DNA from: Xenoacremonium recifei
Lineage: Eukaryota > Ascomycota > Sordariomycetes > Hypocreales > Nectriaceae
DNA: 22,826 nt
Direction: 5' to 3'
NCBI GenBank assembly: GCA_012184525.1
Contig: WOFQ01000152.1
Coordinates: forward strand, 1 to 22,826
In this document: piece after piece, positions 1-10,192 of the stretch
How positions within the stretch are numbered: the stretch's first letter is position 1
How the letters are laid out: the number at the start of each line of letters is the position of its first letter
Program-made: the position numbers and the translations under genes
Notes under the pieces: model-generated
Database searches by the model: none
What the model was told of the DNA's origin: nothing
Seen by the model: only the letters and a program-made list of their open reading frames with translations

Positions 1-212
1 CGGATGTCATGTTCAGCTCCAGCGAGCAGCCGAGCTCTGGCAAGTCTTGACAGATGCGTCGGTGTGTCGGGGCCTGTGTCGAAGGGGGCGGCGACTGGCA
101 CTGAGGCCATCGCGGGATGTTATGTTGCGTCTGTTAGTGATTTGGTGTATTTAGCGCGAGTCCCTTAACAGTGGATGCCAAGGGATGTTGATGTAAGAGG
201 GAAGTTGTTGCG

Positions 213-239
213 GGAGATGGAGGAGATGGAGGAGATGGG
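213..239. repeat. 9 bp tandem repeat, three copies
   Basis: The unit GGAGATGGA occurs three times in a row, with one mismatch in the last copy. It is a short purine-rich minisatellite with no coding frame around it. Confidence 0.85.
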
Positions 240-294
240 GGTGTAGGGTAGGCCTAACCTCTGAGGAACGTGTTGGGGCCGTAGGCGAGGAAAT

Positions 295-439
295 GCTAAC
301 GGCTACAGTCTTGGAGTCGGAGTGCTGAGCGCTACGTTCTGGGAGTTGAAGTTCTAACCGCTGCGGTCTTGGAGTTGTAGAGCTAAGTGCTACTATCTCA
401 AAATTGTAGAGCTAACGCTGCGGTCTCGAACTGTCAACT
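295..439. repeat. Degenerate 29 bp tandem repeat, five copies
   Basis: Five successive 29 bp blocks can be lined up. Each starts with a variant of GCTAAC or GCTGAG, continues with GCTRCGGTCT and ends with a variant of GGAGTTGTAGA. A partial sixth copy, GCTGAG, follows. The copies differ at many positions, so the array is old. There is no long open frame through it. Confidence 0.75.
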
Positions 440-647
440 GCTGAGATTAAGGGGGGCGCGTAGGGTAGATCAGTGTGTATATTAGGGGGCGGGTTGGCGT
501 GGTGTCGCGTGGGACTTGGTGAAATCACGAACCCATCAGAAAACAGACATTTAAATCCACCAAAACTCCACAAAATTAGATCTTGCACCAAAAGGTAGGC
601 AAAGACGTTGTTTATATATTTACGGTGGGCAAACTCATTTTATCTAT

Positions 648-753
648 CTCTTTCCTGCGCTATGCCGACCGAGAGGCGGAATTCGCTGTTGGAATCAGAT
701 CCAGCTGACATAATGCTGTCGTCGGCTCTCAAATGCGGTTAGATTGACTCCCC
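648..753 (+). repeat. Dispersed repeat, copy 1
   Basis: About 105 bp here match 17748-17849 in the same orientation, sharing blocks such as GCTGACATAATG and the ends TCTTTCC and CCCC. Many differences are C here against T in the other copy. Neither copy has a coding frame or visible terminal inverted repeats, so the element class is unknown. It could be a fragment of a transposon or a duplicated flanking sequence. Confidence 0.6.
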
Positions 754-957
754 GCTAATAGCCAATGAAACTCATTCTTTGCCGTTACGCTATCCCTGTC
801 AAAATTGGTGAGCCAATGACCTTTGGTCTTGAGCGTTACGCTATCCCTGCATGGTGGAGCCAGAACCTGCTTTCGTCTTAGCGGGTGACGGTATCCCTGC
901 CATTTCCCAGGCCAATCAAATCGATCCTTGACCGTTACGCTATCCTGGCATTTATCC
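740..957. repeat. Roughly 50 bp tandem repeat, four copies
   Basis: The core GTTACGCTATCCCTG recurs with the CTATCC block at about 790, 841, 891 and 940, a period of 51, 50 and 49 bp. The third copy reads GGTGACGGTATCCCTG. Spacers also share GCCAATGA- and TTGGTCTT-like blocks. The array starts directly at the end of the dispersed repeat copy 1. Confidence 0.8.
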
Positions 958-1507
958 ACTCACTACAACATCCAGATGCTCACTTGCAACTACCCACCAA
1001 AATGAGTGCCATTAATAGTCGAGAATACTCTTACTTCTAGGCGTCACTATATTGACTCTCTAGAAACGTATAATACTGTATACACTATTATCTCTGACAG
1101 AAATGTTAAAGAGAGGGCAATAAAAGTATAAGATTTACCGGAACATGCAGCTGACAACCGTAAATACACCAGCTACCCTATACTATTGCTCCAGGTTAGC
1201 GTAAGTGCATCACATAATATCACATTACCATTACTAGACAGCTATTATAGATCAAGCAAAAGGCCAAGGCGCAAGATCAATGATCTTATCTACTAGAGGA
1301 GTCCTTGTTTCCGTCAATTCATCGTTGCTTTCCGTGCAATCCAAATTTTACGCACCGGTTTTGGTATACCAACATGCATAATGTCGAAATTTTATCTTAG
1401 TATAAGGAAAGCTGTTATTCCTCTCGTGGCATACTTCTGTGCGTGGTGCCATCCAATAATGCCAACCACTTTCTGAATCCTATATGCTGACTTCCCAACC
1501 CAAAGGA

Positions 1508-3268
1508 TCATCCTAGCTTCAAATCTTCCTCCGGAATCTCACGTACTCGAGTCATACAAAGAGATTTGGTTAGTCTTCTCTGGACTGGCTGACTGTATAG
1601 CTCAACCAAATTCTTGTCCCCAGCACGAATCCAATAACCATAAAACCTGCGAACTTGGACAATACGATCATTCAGGATTTCGTTACCGTTCGTATCTGAT
1701 AGGACACAACACTTCATCTCGTGCCGGGGTTCTTTCGACTTCGCTAGACACACTGCCTTAGCCAGATCCATCGTTTATTGCAATTTGATGACTGTCACAC
1801 TTAGGTTCTTGCTTATTTTCCTGCGTTCCACTTCATAATCAACAATAACTACCTTTCTCTCCATTCTCTGTGCGCGATTGGCCAACTCCAATATGAATGT
1901 ATAATTCTTTCTCTTTCTAGAGCTCAGGGAGAACATGCCACAGACGGCTGGGAAATGTTGCCGCCCACTTTGCGTCTGAATGGGATAGGTGAATATAGGA
2001 ATATAAGCCTCCCAGACAACTGGGGATAGACTAAATCCGTCGCTGTTATTGTTGACATCCGCAGCTTGGATATGTCTAATGAAACAGAGTGGAGTAGACT
2101 TTGCTTGTTCAGCAAAGCTGGATGGAGCCCAGACAGGATCGGAAAACCTAACGCATTCGTTCTTGACTTTCGATCGCGAGAAATTTAGACTCGTAAACAT
2201 GATAGGAACCACGAGGAGTTTTGATCTCCGAGAACTTCTTCGTTTCCCTTCCATGAGAACAGCGTAGCCTAGGGTTTGGTCGTTTGGATCTCTCTTGATG
2301 TTAAGCGTTGCTTGGAGGCCACGTGGTGTGATAGTCGGGTTGAACGACACAAATGAGCAGTCTCTGCCCCTCTCATTCATCAACATCGGGTAGAGATGGA
2401 AGTGGGCAGGCGATTTGGCTAATCCATTTGGCGTGAATCCTGTATCACGGTCCATGCAACTCCAAATTAGGATTGAGGCGTCTTCATCAGCCTTGATAAT
2501 TTCCTCCTGCAAACGCTGGAACGCTCGGTCGCGCTCGCCATAAATCATGGGCATATTGACATTGAAAAGCCCTAAAAGTGAATATGCTTGGTCTTCAACT
2601 CGAGTGGTCTGCCGCTTTGCAGCCCAGGCCATACGACGACCTATTCGACTCGGCCACCATCCCTCATCCTGCCCGTGCATGTCGCCTTTAGTGAGACTTT
2701 GAACGTCAATCCCAGTAGCTTCCCGTATAAGTTTGTTCAAGTAACAGGCCGTGCCACACGTCCTCCATGCTTGGTCATAGAACACTACCTTCTTTAGGGC
2801 TAATAGTTCCTGGAGTGTCCAGCCACAGGTGAACCATTCGGACGCCTTGAATGACTTGACAAAGGCAGCTTCAAGCAAGCATGCGCTAACGTGGCCGACG
2901 TAGTCCTCGGGTATACACACATCAGAGAGATAAACATAGCACGCCGCGGAATTCTTATACCAGTCATACATCGAATTAATAGCTTCCTGGAGTTCGGCGC
3001 TGCTAGATTTGTCGATGCAGCATGTGTCAACCCATATGAACTCATAGCCATCCTGAAAAGCCTGGCGGCTGAAATCGTAGATCTTGCAGAACCCTTGCTT
3101 CTTCCCGAATTTCCCGACGCCCGGTCTCGTTTTGCTGTGGATAGCTCTGCACATGTCTTGAAAAGAAAGCTCATCTTCACCCCATCGGTGCGATAAGATC
3201 GCATATTCCGGGATGGTTTCGCAGGTGAAATCTCTAAAACTAAGAGTCTTGACGCTGAGTAGGCGCAT
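1508..3268 (-). pseudogene. HET-domain protein, interrupted by one in-frame TAA
   Basis: HET proteins act in the cytoplasm in fungal allorecognition and trigger cell death; I infer that role here from the family. The frame starts at ATG 3268 with the typical MRLL start. HET motifs are clear: YAILSHRWG at residues 22-30, WVDTCCIDK at 79-87 and GWTLQEL at 149-155, followed by YSLLGLF and MIYGE. After 497 residues a TAA stands at 1775-1777. The same frame then stays open for 89 more codons down to a TGA at 1508-1510. Without the stop the protein would be 586 residues. Replacing CAA or TGG by TAA needs only C-to-T or G-to-A changes. I found no good intron to remove the stop. It could also be a functional 497-residue protein with a diverged 3' flank. 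The HET call is sure; the broken status is likely but unproven. Confidence 0.8.
1775..1777 (-). other. In-frame TAA stop in the HET gene
   Basis: On the minus strand the codons read CAA TAA ACG ATG. Coding-like sequence continues in the same frame for 87 residues after the next ATG. No known leaky-stop context such as TGA CTA is present. Confidence 0.8.
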
Positions 3269-3717
3269 CCTGTTTGAATTATGGGTTTCCAGAAGATGTT
3301 ATGGGAAGAGCAGTCTGGGGTAATTACTGAGATACCTTACTCCGTAGAAGAGGAGGGTAAAACCCACATCCTCCTAGGGTGACAAGTCCGTTACTCAGCG
3401 TGCGGGATAGTTTGATTGGCTCATAACGCGTACGTCCTCTTTCGACAGTAACATCGATTCTGCCGCAATATACCGCTTTAGGCAACGGCCAGCCAAATGG
3501 CGTCTGCCGGCTAATCATCGGGTTAACTTTCTAAGAAAAGTATCCATTATCAAGAGACATAAGCTCAACCATCCAGCATTCCTACTACTGATATTCCAGA
3601 ATAATCCGTCAGAGCATAAATTACGTCGGCATCCGTAACGGAGTTCAAGATCCACCCACACGTACCTCCTTCATACAACTTCGACGGCGGCCGGTTTCTT
3701 GCCCCTCCGTCTCCCAA
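3269..3717. promoter_or_regulatory. Divergent intergenic region
   Basis: These 449 bp separate the starts of the HET gene (minus) and the hypothetical gene at 3718 (plus), so they should contain both promoters. I see no clear TATA box or other named element. A small minus-strand open frame (3324-3518) has no recognisable features. Confidence 0.5.
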
Positions 3718-4635
3718 ATGTCGCGATCCAGTCCCCATCCATCTCTGTCATCTTTCTCAGCTCAGTTTCTAGAGGATTATAACAACAGACAAGCTAAGAG
3801 GAATAGATCCCGGTCGCCAGCTAAACGTCATCGCGATAGAGCGGAGAGATCGATCGCCGAATTCAACGCAAATATGGAGCGTCAAAAGCGACTTACTCCG
3901 GAAGAAAGGCTTGAAGAGGATGGAAAGGGACTTGCAACGGCCCTGAAGAAGTATCCCAACACTCTTCTAACCCTGCAGCATACTCCACAGCCCGTGTCTC
4001 GCAGGGCACGATGTCGTGCGCAGGAGTGTCTCTATGGCCCCTCCGATGGCAATTACGCTGCCGAAATTCGAGACAAATACCGCATCGCACTGGAATGGAA
4101 TGGTCGATCTCAGGCCGAATATTACCACGTTCGATGCATGGAATGCATAATATCATTGGCGCCTCTGGCCCGTCTTCAGTTCAAACTCGAGGGAAAATCC
4201 ACTTGGGGGCTCATAGTGGGCAAATAGATGGAACACCGCGGCCGAATAAGCATCGATAAGATTGTGGCATACATCGACAGGGTAACTGCATATTCTCAGT
4301 GGTACAGAGAGAGAATAGACGAAATCTCCAGGATCAGCATACACCATCAATTTTCTTGCACAACAGAGCCGCCTCTCTGCGGTTACCCGGAGTTTCCCAA
4401 GGGTCCAAAGGTGCCGGTACTAAGGGATTATGTCATTGACAAAAGTTATAAACTGTGGGACGTCCTTTGTCACCCATATGCGAAAAAAGAGAGATTCTTT
4501 AGCGATGAAAATCCGCCTTGGAGGTTTGACTCCCCGGAGGATCTAGAGCCGAATGCTGAGGGGAATCTGAACACCACTGGACCTGCTACAGTTGAGTCCA
4601 CACTCCCTGGACCACCCGACGCGAATTCAGGATGA
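3718..4635 (+). pseudogene. Cys/His-rich hypothetical protein, split by one in-frame TAG
   Basis: ATG 3718 opens a 169-residue frame ending at TAG 4225-4227. The same frame continues at once with ATG 4228 for another 135 residues to 4635, giving 306 codons in all. Residues 27-42 are a basic, Arg/Ser-rich stretch that could be a nuclear localisation signal. A possible zinc-binding group follows: C99, C104, then HVRCMEC with H137, C140 and C143. The layout resembles, from memory, a family of uncharacterised fungal proteins in which a PARP-finger-like cysteine segment is followed by an EHRGRI-type segment. In that view the two frames are one gene and the TAG replaces a codon such as TGG. The second half contains a Pro-rich segment (PKGPKVPVL). 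Function is unknown. The alternative is two tiny overlapping genes, which I find unlikely. Confidence 0.6.
4225..4227 (+). other. In-frame TAG between the two halves of the gene
   Basis: The codons read GGC AAA TAG ATG GAA, with both sides open in the same frame. No GT-AG intron that removes the stop and keeps frame is evident nearby. Confidence 0.75.
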
Positions 4636-4989
4636 AACACCAAATTGAGAGGTTTAACAAGCGAAGTGCTATTGTCTACCTCTGGCTGGGGCACGCCCTA
4701 GATGGACTTCTCGTGCCCGGACTTAGGGACGTTCCTAGGCGTCATCGCAAAAACCTACGACCGCTACATGGTGGATAGTTTGGCAAAGCTTGGCTGGTCA
4801 CGGTGTGGCTGGGGTCATATTTCCAGGAGAGTCTCGGTGAGGTGGAACAATACTCTATTTATAAATATTTGGAGATGGGCAGTTGGCGGAGGAGAAAGGA
4901 GTGGAGTGGTATGGTGTTTACTCACGCGATGAAGACAGGCCCGGATCGATATCTTCGGGGGCGTTGCCGCGGGTGTAGTGTAACTAAAC
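4636..4989. other. No clear gene; weak coding-like sequence
   Basis: Two short plus-strand frames (4702-4932 and 4803 onward) overlap in different phases and have no recognisable domain. They may be the worn upstream part of the relic that follows, but I cannot show it. Confidence 0.35.
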
Positions 4990-5646
4990 AGATTCCTTAC
5001 CTCCCTATTGTCACTCTCATTTCCAATGAAAGAGGAAATCTATGGCTTCTCATTAGCCCATCCCATGCAATTCCCCTTTAAACTGAAAGAGGACTCGACA
5101 GCATATCCAGCCTCCGATTCCCACTACCAATCATCCTTCATCTCTCCACTGGGTACCGTCCTACTCACAGCCTGCGCCTGACACATTCCCGGAATACGAA
5201 AGCAATAATTTGTTTGCCACAGCATCAGGATCTGCCTTGTCAAGGGCCGTATCAAGGAACAGCATTGATCTTTCCCTGAACGACGTTGAAATGACGCGCC
5301 CGGACCCGCCCCTTTCTCCGCCACATGTACTTGTTCCACCAAGAAGCCCTAAGAGTTGAAGAATAGGATAACGTCGCCGAAGATGCGGGTTCGGATGTTT
5401 TCAGATGCTGGCTTTGAACCGGGCCCTGATACCGATTCCGATTCCGATTCCGATTCGGATGTATCAAACTCCCGAATGGAGGAAGACACTGAGGGCAGGC
5501 CTACTCCTCACCCGGAATCAGATCACGCTTTCGCAAAAGCCTTTCTGGAAAGGACATGGCGTAAACAGTGTAACTGCAGAGAGGGAACAGGGACAACACC
5601 GAACGAGCACAATGCATTCAACCTTCAAACAATAGCCTATTATTGA
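4990..5646 (+). pseudogene. Decayed coding sequence, Pro/Ser-rich then Asp/Ser-rich
   Basis: Coding-like sequence moves through three frames. One frame (about 4990-5180) reads SLLSLSFPMKEEIYGF and matches a segment at 11604-11651. A second (5087-5359, 90 codons, no ATG) ends in a Pro-rich stretch with DPPLSPPHVLVPPRSPKS. A third (5356-5646, opening with TTG) continues with MRVRMFSDAGFE, an Asp-Ser run and a Glu/Pro-rich segment. The similar composition across frame changes suggests one gene broken by small indels, but an unrecognised spliced gene is possible. No function can be assigned. Confidence 0.35.
5432..5455. repeat. 6 bp microsatellite CCGATT, four copies
   Basis: Four perfect copies of CCGATT, flanked by imperfect ones. 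In the third frame of the relic they encode an Asp-Ser run, so a length change in units of 6 bp would not shift that frame. Confidence 0.85.
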
Positions 5647-6498
5647 CGAGGCCTCGGCACTCCGGACTCGATCGGCACTGCTGCATCCCCAGTCTCTGAG
5701 TTATTATACTGCTGCGTTAGGGTTGGGATTAAAGTGAGAAGTCAGAATAAGCTTATATGTGGGAGTGTTGTCTTGTATGGAGGTGAAATCATGGATCTTC
5801 AAATGGTGCTGAGGCTTTGGCCGCACTATCACATGTGTGATGCAGGCATATGTGATCGGTGTGCATATATAACAGGAACCTATGTAAAACATGGAACTGG
5901 ACAGGATAGCTTTGGTGCAGAATTAACCTAGTATACGGGCCCTATGAGGCGTATCCTCCTAGACGTGATGAATTTCATCATTACCATCGCGGCTTTCACG
6001 TGATCAATGCGCATCGAAGGCCATCGGGAAGGTTGGGTATTTGAGCCCGTTTATAATCCCGAAAATCACTGGCGAGTAAGACGTACGCCGGTGCCGGTGC
6101 ATGTAAGACGGCAATTACTATGTGGGCATCACACTTTGCCAGGCAGGCCTCAATTTTCCTTGTTGAAATCGGCCATAGGATTAATCAGTCACGAAGAAAG
6201 GTATATCATTTTTCAAGCTAATAAGAGCACACAAGGGTTGATTACCACATAAAGTGTGATGCTCATGGGGTAATTTCCGACAAGGGATGCATAGAGACAC
6301 GCCTAAGCATGTCTCAACTCCTGCACTCGCAGGCATGTAAATCATGTCGGCACTCGATTTGTCTGCAAGTTCACGCGGCTACAACTTCGGCTTCTCAGAT
6401 AGTTCACAAAATAAATTTTACGACCAGGACTATAAGACTTTCACTTATGTGCTTGAATAGAATGTTTGCTGCGCTGCACCATCCACTGCTACGGCGTC
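5647..6498. other. Gene-poor stretch
   Basis: No supported gene. A short plus-strand open stretch around 5920-6050 reads as a His/Arg/Tyr-rich peptide containing PPRRDEFHHYHRGFHVIN, but it has no start, no domain and no matching exon, so I do not call it. Confidence 0.45.
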
Positions 6499-6657
6499 TC
6501 AAATATCACGCATACATCTTCCATTGGGCCAAATGCCGCTTTCTATCTCCAAAGTCACTCGAGCCCAGAACCGATCTTCTTCCGCCTTGGCCCAATCTAA
6601 TTGAAGATCATAAAGTGCAGAAGGTTTCAATGTAGCAATTCCAAGCACTAGCAGCTC
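6499..6657 (-). pseudogene. Short coding-like fragment
   Basis: An open stretch of 52 residues on the minus strand lies between in-frame stops at 6658-6660 and 6499-6501. It contains YDLQLDWAKAEEDRFW and IWPNGRCMRDI, with four Trp and a mix of charged and hydrophobic residues that looks like a real protein rather than chance. There is no start codon. It is most likely a fragment of a lost gene, and I do not recognise the family with certainty. Confidence 0.3.
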
Positions 6658-7936
6658 TCATAATGACCTGTCTATGGCGTTAGACTTAACATATGTAGTA
6701 AGAAACATACATATATATGTGTGTGTGTATGCGCGGGTATGTAGACTACAATGCTCAATAGCGATATATAAGCAATAACTTCATTTTCATGCCGACTTGA
6801 TAGATGGATACAGCACATCCAAATCAGCAATATGAAGATTATAAATCTTAGCCTGGCATTTAAAAACTCTTGCTTATTGTAGCCAACGACGTCTTTGGAG
6901 TCGTTGATAAGGAGGCTACTGTTTATACGGCACTCATTTCAATAAAATATCCCCAAATTTTTGCTATCAGCGACGCTAACAATGGTTCCAGTTTGGAAGG
7001 CACAATGATGGTGTGTTACAGTAGAAAGTCAACTTTGTGGGTGTGGTAAAGCAACTTTGTGGCCCCCGGTAGGGGGAAAGATATCCTATGGCGATAGATA
7101 AGGGCAGGGCATTTAGTATACAATGGCTACAGAGACTTATGTTGCGGGATTGTAGTAGAATGATATAGTTTTAATGCTTAAGGTGTAAAGCTAAAGGTAT
7201 TCTGTGCAAGCGCTGAAGTATATAATTTGCTCTCATATATCATGCCGCCACGTATAGATAAAATAATGCTGGTGGTAATCTTCGCGGTAATAGAGACATA
7301 TCCCCCCTATATGGTGACGATATTTACGAGAGTAGACAGTAATCCTGCGAGAGATTTTGAAAGTCTTGGTCTTATATAAACAAATAGCGCTGGGAAATAC
7401 AATACTTTTAAGCCCATCAAGCTCATAAAAGCAAATGATCCATCAGCCAAATCTAGATCATTCGAAATTCTACCCATAGAAAGCAGGTGTCTGATAACCC
7501 GACAACACAGCAAATGCAGAAAGCGTCCGCGTCTCCACCGCTCCTTAGTCACTCACGAGCTGCTTACTTGCTTTCCTTCTTTTCCGTCGTACTTTCTGAC
7601 TGGACCTCGAAGAATTCGATGACTCAAGGGAAAGAAATGCCCCTCTCGGAAGCAGACTGCAATGAAGCAATACAAAAGCATACACGGTGTCAAATATAAA
7701 GCACACGATCGAGTATAAGTTGGATCCGAAAATACTCAGTGGAGGACATAACCCCGATCTCCAGCACTAACGGTATGTAGCTGAGTACCGTGAAATTGAG
7801 CTATCCTCTATGGGTCATCTCAGGGAGCCCCCTTTCCAGCCATTTTCAGAATTCGATATACCAAATTGGGGTTTCAGCATCTCTACCTGTTTCTCTATTA
7901 TGAGAATTATACCACTATTGTAAACCGCTTGTGTCG
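6658..7936. other. Gene-poor, AT-rich stretch
   Basis: No supported gene in about 1.3 kb. It includes a CA/TA/TG simple repeat at 6705-6733 and the direct pair CAACTTTGTGG near 7030-7063. The minus-strand frame at 7307-7552 and the plus-strand frame at 7487-7699 have no domain, intron support or convincing composition. Confidence 0.5.
6705..6733. repeat. Simple repeat (CA/TA/TG)
   Basis: An alternating purine-pyrimidine run, ACATACATATATATG followed by TGTGTGTGTATGCG. It is a microsatellite. Confidence 0.8.
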
Positions 7937-8987
7937 TTAGCCTACCAAGATATCTGTATTGAACGTTAAGTCCTGGAGTCGTTGCTTTAAATCATTGATC
8001 GTGCTGAATTTGATAATGCGACGGATATCCGTCGAGCTGATGGGCTTTTCAGGAACACGGTCAGCTGGGATAAATCGAATAGTATCCTTGGATCCACTCC
8101 TTCGATGGCATATCCTGATGACATTTTGCCTTTCTCGACTTTCTTCGAACATTTCTTTTCGTATACGCTCAAAGTGGTAGGGGTCTGAATAACAATTAGC
8201 CCTGGGCTGCCGATCAATAAAGGTTCCAAACCTTTACGAAGAATCTCATTCATTACTGTTGGGGCGATAAGGGTTGAAGCGCCGATCAAAAAGGCCGTTG
8301 ATTCCTCAATTCGAGTTGATATGCGTCCGAAATCTAGCGAGATCTCCTTCCACGAGGTGCAGTTCTCCAAAGTAGCAAGCCCACGACAATCCGTCGTGAA
8401 GTCAGCCAGCCTACTCGCATCACTTACAACCATTTCGCTGCAACCCCATGCCTGTTCCGGGGGTTCTTGTTTCTTGCCTGCGTGGTCTGTGCCCAGCAAA
8501 AGCATAAAGCTTACTTTGAACCCCGCTTGGTTCAAACTGTTTATAAGTCGTCTCTGAAAGAGCTCCCATTCAAGTTCACTGCGGTCAAATACCCAATACT
8601 AATCGTTGTCACCATATCCGGACCAGATTCTCGACCGCTGTTCCTTGTTGAAGGCTAGGTCTTCACCTTTTATCCTATATTTCCTCTGGATGAAAGAGTC
8701 GTCTCGTGGCAGAACGATCGCAGCAATAACACCCATATCTTGAGTGTTTCGGAACGCATGACAAAGTATGTCTCGGTGGCCTTTATGAGGGGGTTGAAAG
8801 CGCCTGGATATAATAAGATATGGTTGACCTGATCCTTGCTCAACGTAGGACGTTGATGGCAGATCCCCATGTCGAATATCCGGTGACCGATTGTAGAAGT
8901 CCCGTGTAATGCGAGTGAAATGTAAGTTCCTAAGTCCCGTGAGACGGGTGAGTCGGTCATATTGCTTGACCCGGAAATTATCTTCAA
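7937..8987 (-). pseudogene. Nucleotidylyltransferase-like (NMNAT/cytidylyltransferase superfamily) pseudogene
   Basis: The superfamily transfers a nucleotidyl group from an NTP using an HxGH motif. Here LLYPGAFNP is read in one frame and PPHKGH in the next, because the minus strand has five C (plus strand G run 8789-8793) where six would join them. The frame then runs to a TAG at 8599-8601 followed directly by YWVFD and 17 codons later by NQAGFKVSFMLLLGTDH. The position fits a lost Trp codon (TGG to TAG). Downstream are WGCSEMVVSDASR and, after a 53 bp intron (8185-8237), a C-terminal segment with PISSTDIRRII, a typical end of this fold. All parts lie in the expected order. The N-terminus is uncertain: ATG 8987 opens the frame leading to LLYPGAFNP, while another long frame reaches 9135 with only a GTG. 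The exact substrate cannot be told. Confidence 0.7.
8185..8237 (-). other. Intron of the nucleotidylyltransferase-like gene
   Basis: On the minus strand it starts GTAAAG and ends CAG, with GGGCTAATTG placing a CTAAT branch site about 14 bases before the acceptor. Removing it joins the two open frames in phase and restores a His codon at the junction. Confidence 0.7.
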
Positions 8988-10192
8988 TATTTTCCTTTGA
9001 CTTTATATGCGATCTCGGAGACGATGAAGTTTGAAGTCTCACCAGTGAAAGCCTCGAGATGGCGGCTGAGCGGTGTCGGATGTCCAAGAAGCGCAGAGTA
9101 CTAGCTGAGGGGTCGGCACAGCTTGGCAGACTCACTAACAGTTCCTAGCCATAATTTATTAAATAATCCGAGCAGGAACTATAATACATAGCTTGACGAT
9201 ATCAACAATGCAGTTTTTATTGAAGCTCGCGCTTCGCGCTCCTTGGAGAAATTGTGATATAGGTGGGGCTGACTGGAATGCTCAAATAAAAAGACCGAAA
9301 AGGTTCTTTCACATTTGTTTCAAACCGTACCGCAACCTTGGGGCGCCAATAGACGTATCGGAAGCGAGACTTAAGTTCATAGATCAGACAATACGGGGTG
9401 GTCTTGTCACAAAGAGCTCTCTCCGGGTATGATCATCTTGATGACGATAACGTGCCACTAATGACTTCCATCTACAGTTAGAAGCTGAACTTTATCCTTC
9501 GTATCAGGGAATTAGATCACGATGCCTAAACTTGTTCGGGACTGTGGCTGATGTCTACATTCCTGTCTGACAGAGTTTAGATAAGAGGTCTGGTATTCTC
9601 TGTATGTCAGCCCTAAATATCCTCACTAAGAAAGCTCGATCATGTACGAACGACATCGAGTATGTACAAGGTTACAACGTGTCATGATATTGAACATTGG
9701 CCTCGTGCGGACTAGGGAGTTGCTCGTACGTTCAATACACTGGTCGCCGGTCAAGGCCAAGTTTCCGTCAAAGAGAGCAGGAAGAATTTTGGCGACACAG
9801 CAGAATCGGTCATCATTGCATCTTTCATTTCGAAGTCCCATTTTAGTGCCAGCGTTCCTCCCTCCAAGCCACTTACGTCAGGCTGCCTGTTGTAGGTTAA
9901 AGTTTGCCGCTATGCTTCAGCCACTTACGATTGAGTGAAGCTAATAAGATACTATATCTACAGTTTCCCACACGGTACCTCAGCTGACTGTGTAGTTATA
10001 GAGGCGTGGATGGACCCTTGTACAGAATCGTCAATATCATCCTGTTCTTCTCCTCGACCCTGGTAAGAGGATGCTTGTCATCTTGCCCGTGCTTAAGTAC
10101 TAATGCCTCTTCCGTCGACACTTCACCTCGGTGCAATAATCGCTTTATCCCGTGTACCTGAAAGACTTATTTCCACATAAGCCTGGCATATA
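8988..10192. other. No clear gene
   Basis: The minus-strand frame up to 9135 may contain an upstream exon of the broken nucleotidylyltransferase-like gene. From 9136 to 10192 I see only short open frames (for example 9193-9432 and 9642-9938 on the plus strand) without domains or splice support. Confidence 0.45.

Larger units (their letters stand above)
1..1507. other. Gene-poor region, left edge
   Basis: I see no convincing coding region here. The only longer open frame (minus strand, 729-959) is produced by the roughly 50 bp tandem repeat and reads as a low-quality repetitive peptide. The stretch holds the three tandem repeats and the dispersed repeat copy listed separately. From about 960 to 1507 it is AT-rich and probably serves as the 3' flank of the HET gene that ends at 1508 on the minus strand. 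Confidence 0.6.

Noticed and set aside
2800..3204. Open frames of 134 (minus) and 101 (plus) residues inside the HET gene
   Set aside because: They are shadows of the HET coding frame, which has all the family motifs.
1775..4227. Programmed stop-codon readthrough as the main explanation for in-frame stops
   Set aside because: The contexts (TAA ACG, TAG ATG) lack known leaky motifs, and nearby relics carry several such stops each, which favours mutational damage.
5717..5722. TTAGGG followed by TTGGGA, possible interstitial telomere
   Set aside because: There is only one perfect unit; a chance match is likely.
7030..7063. Direct pair CAACTTTGTGG as a possible transposon end
   Set aside because: I found no inverted partner nearby and no target duplication.
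8988..9135. GTG-started N-terminal extension of the nucleotidylyltransferase-like frame
   Set aside because: The extension lies in a frame different from the one leading into LLYPGAFNP and has no ATG; it may hold an exon, but I cannot show it.
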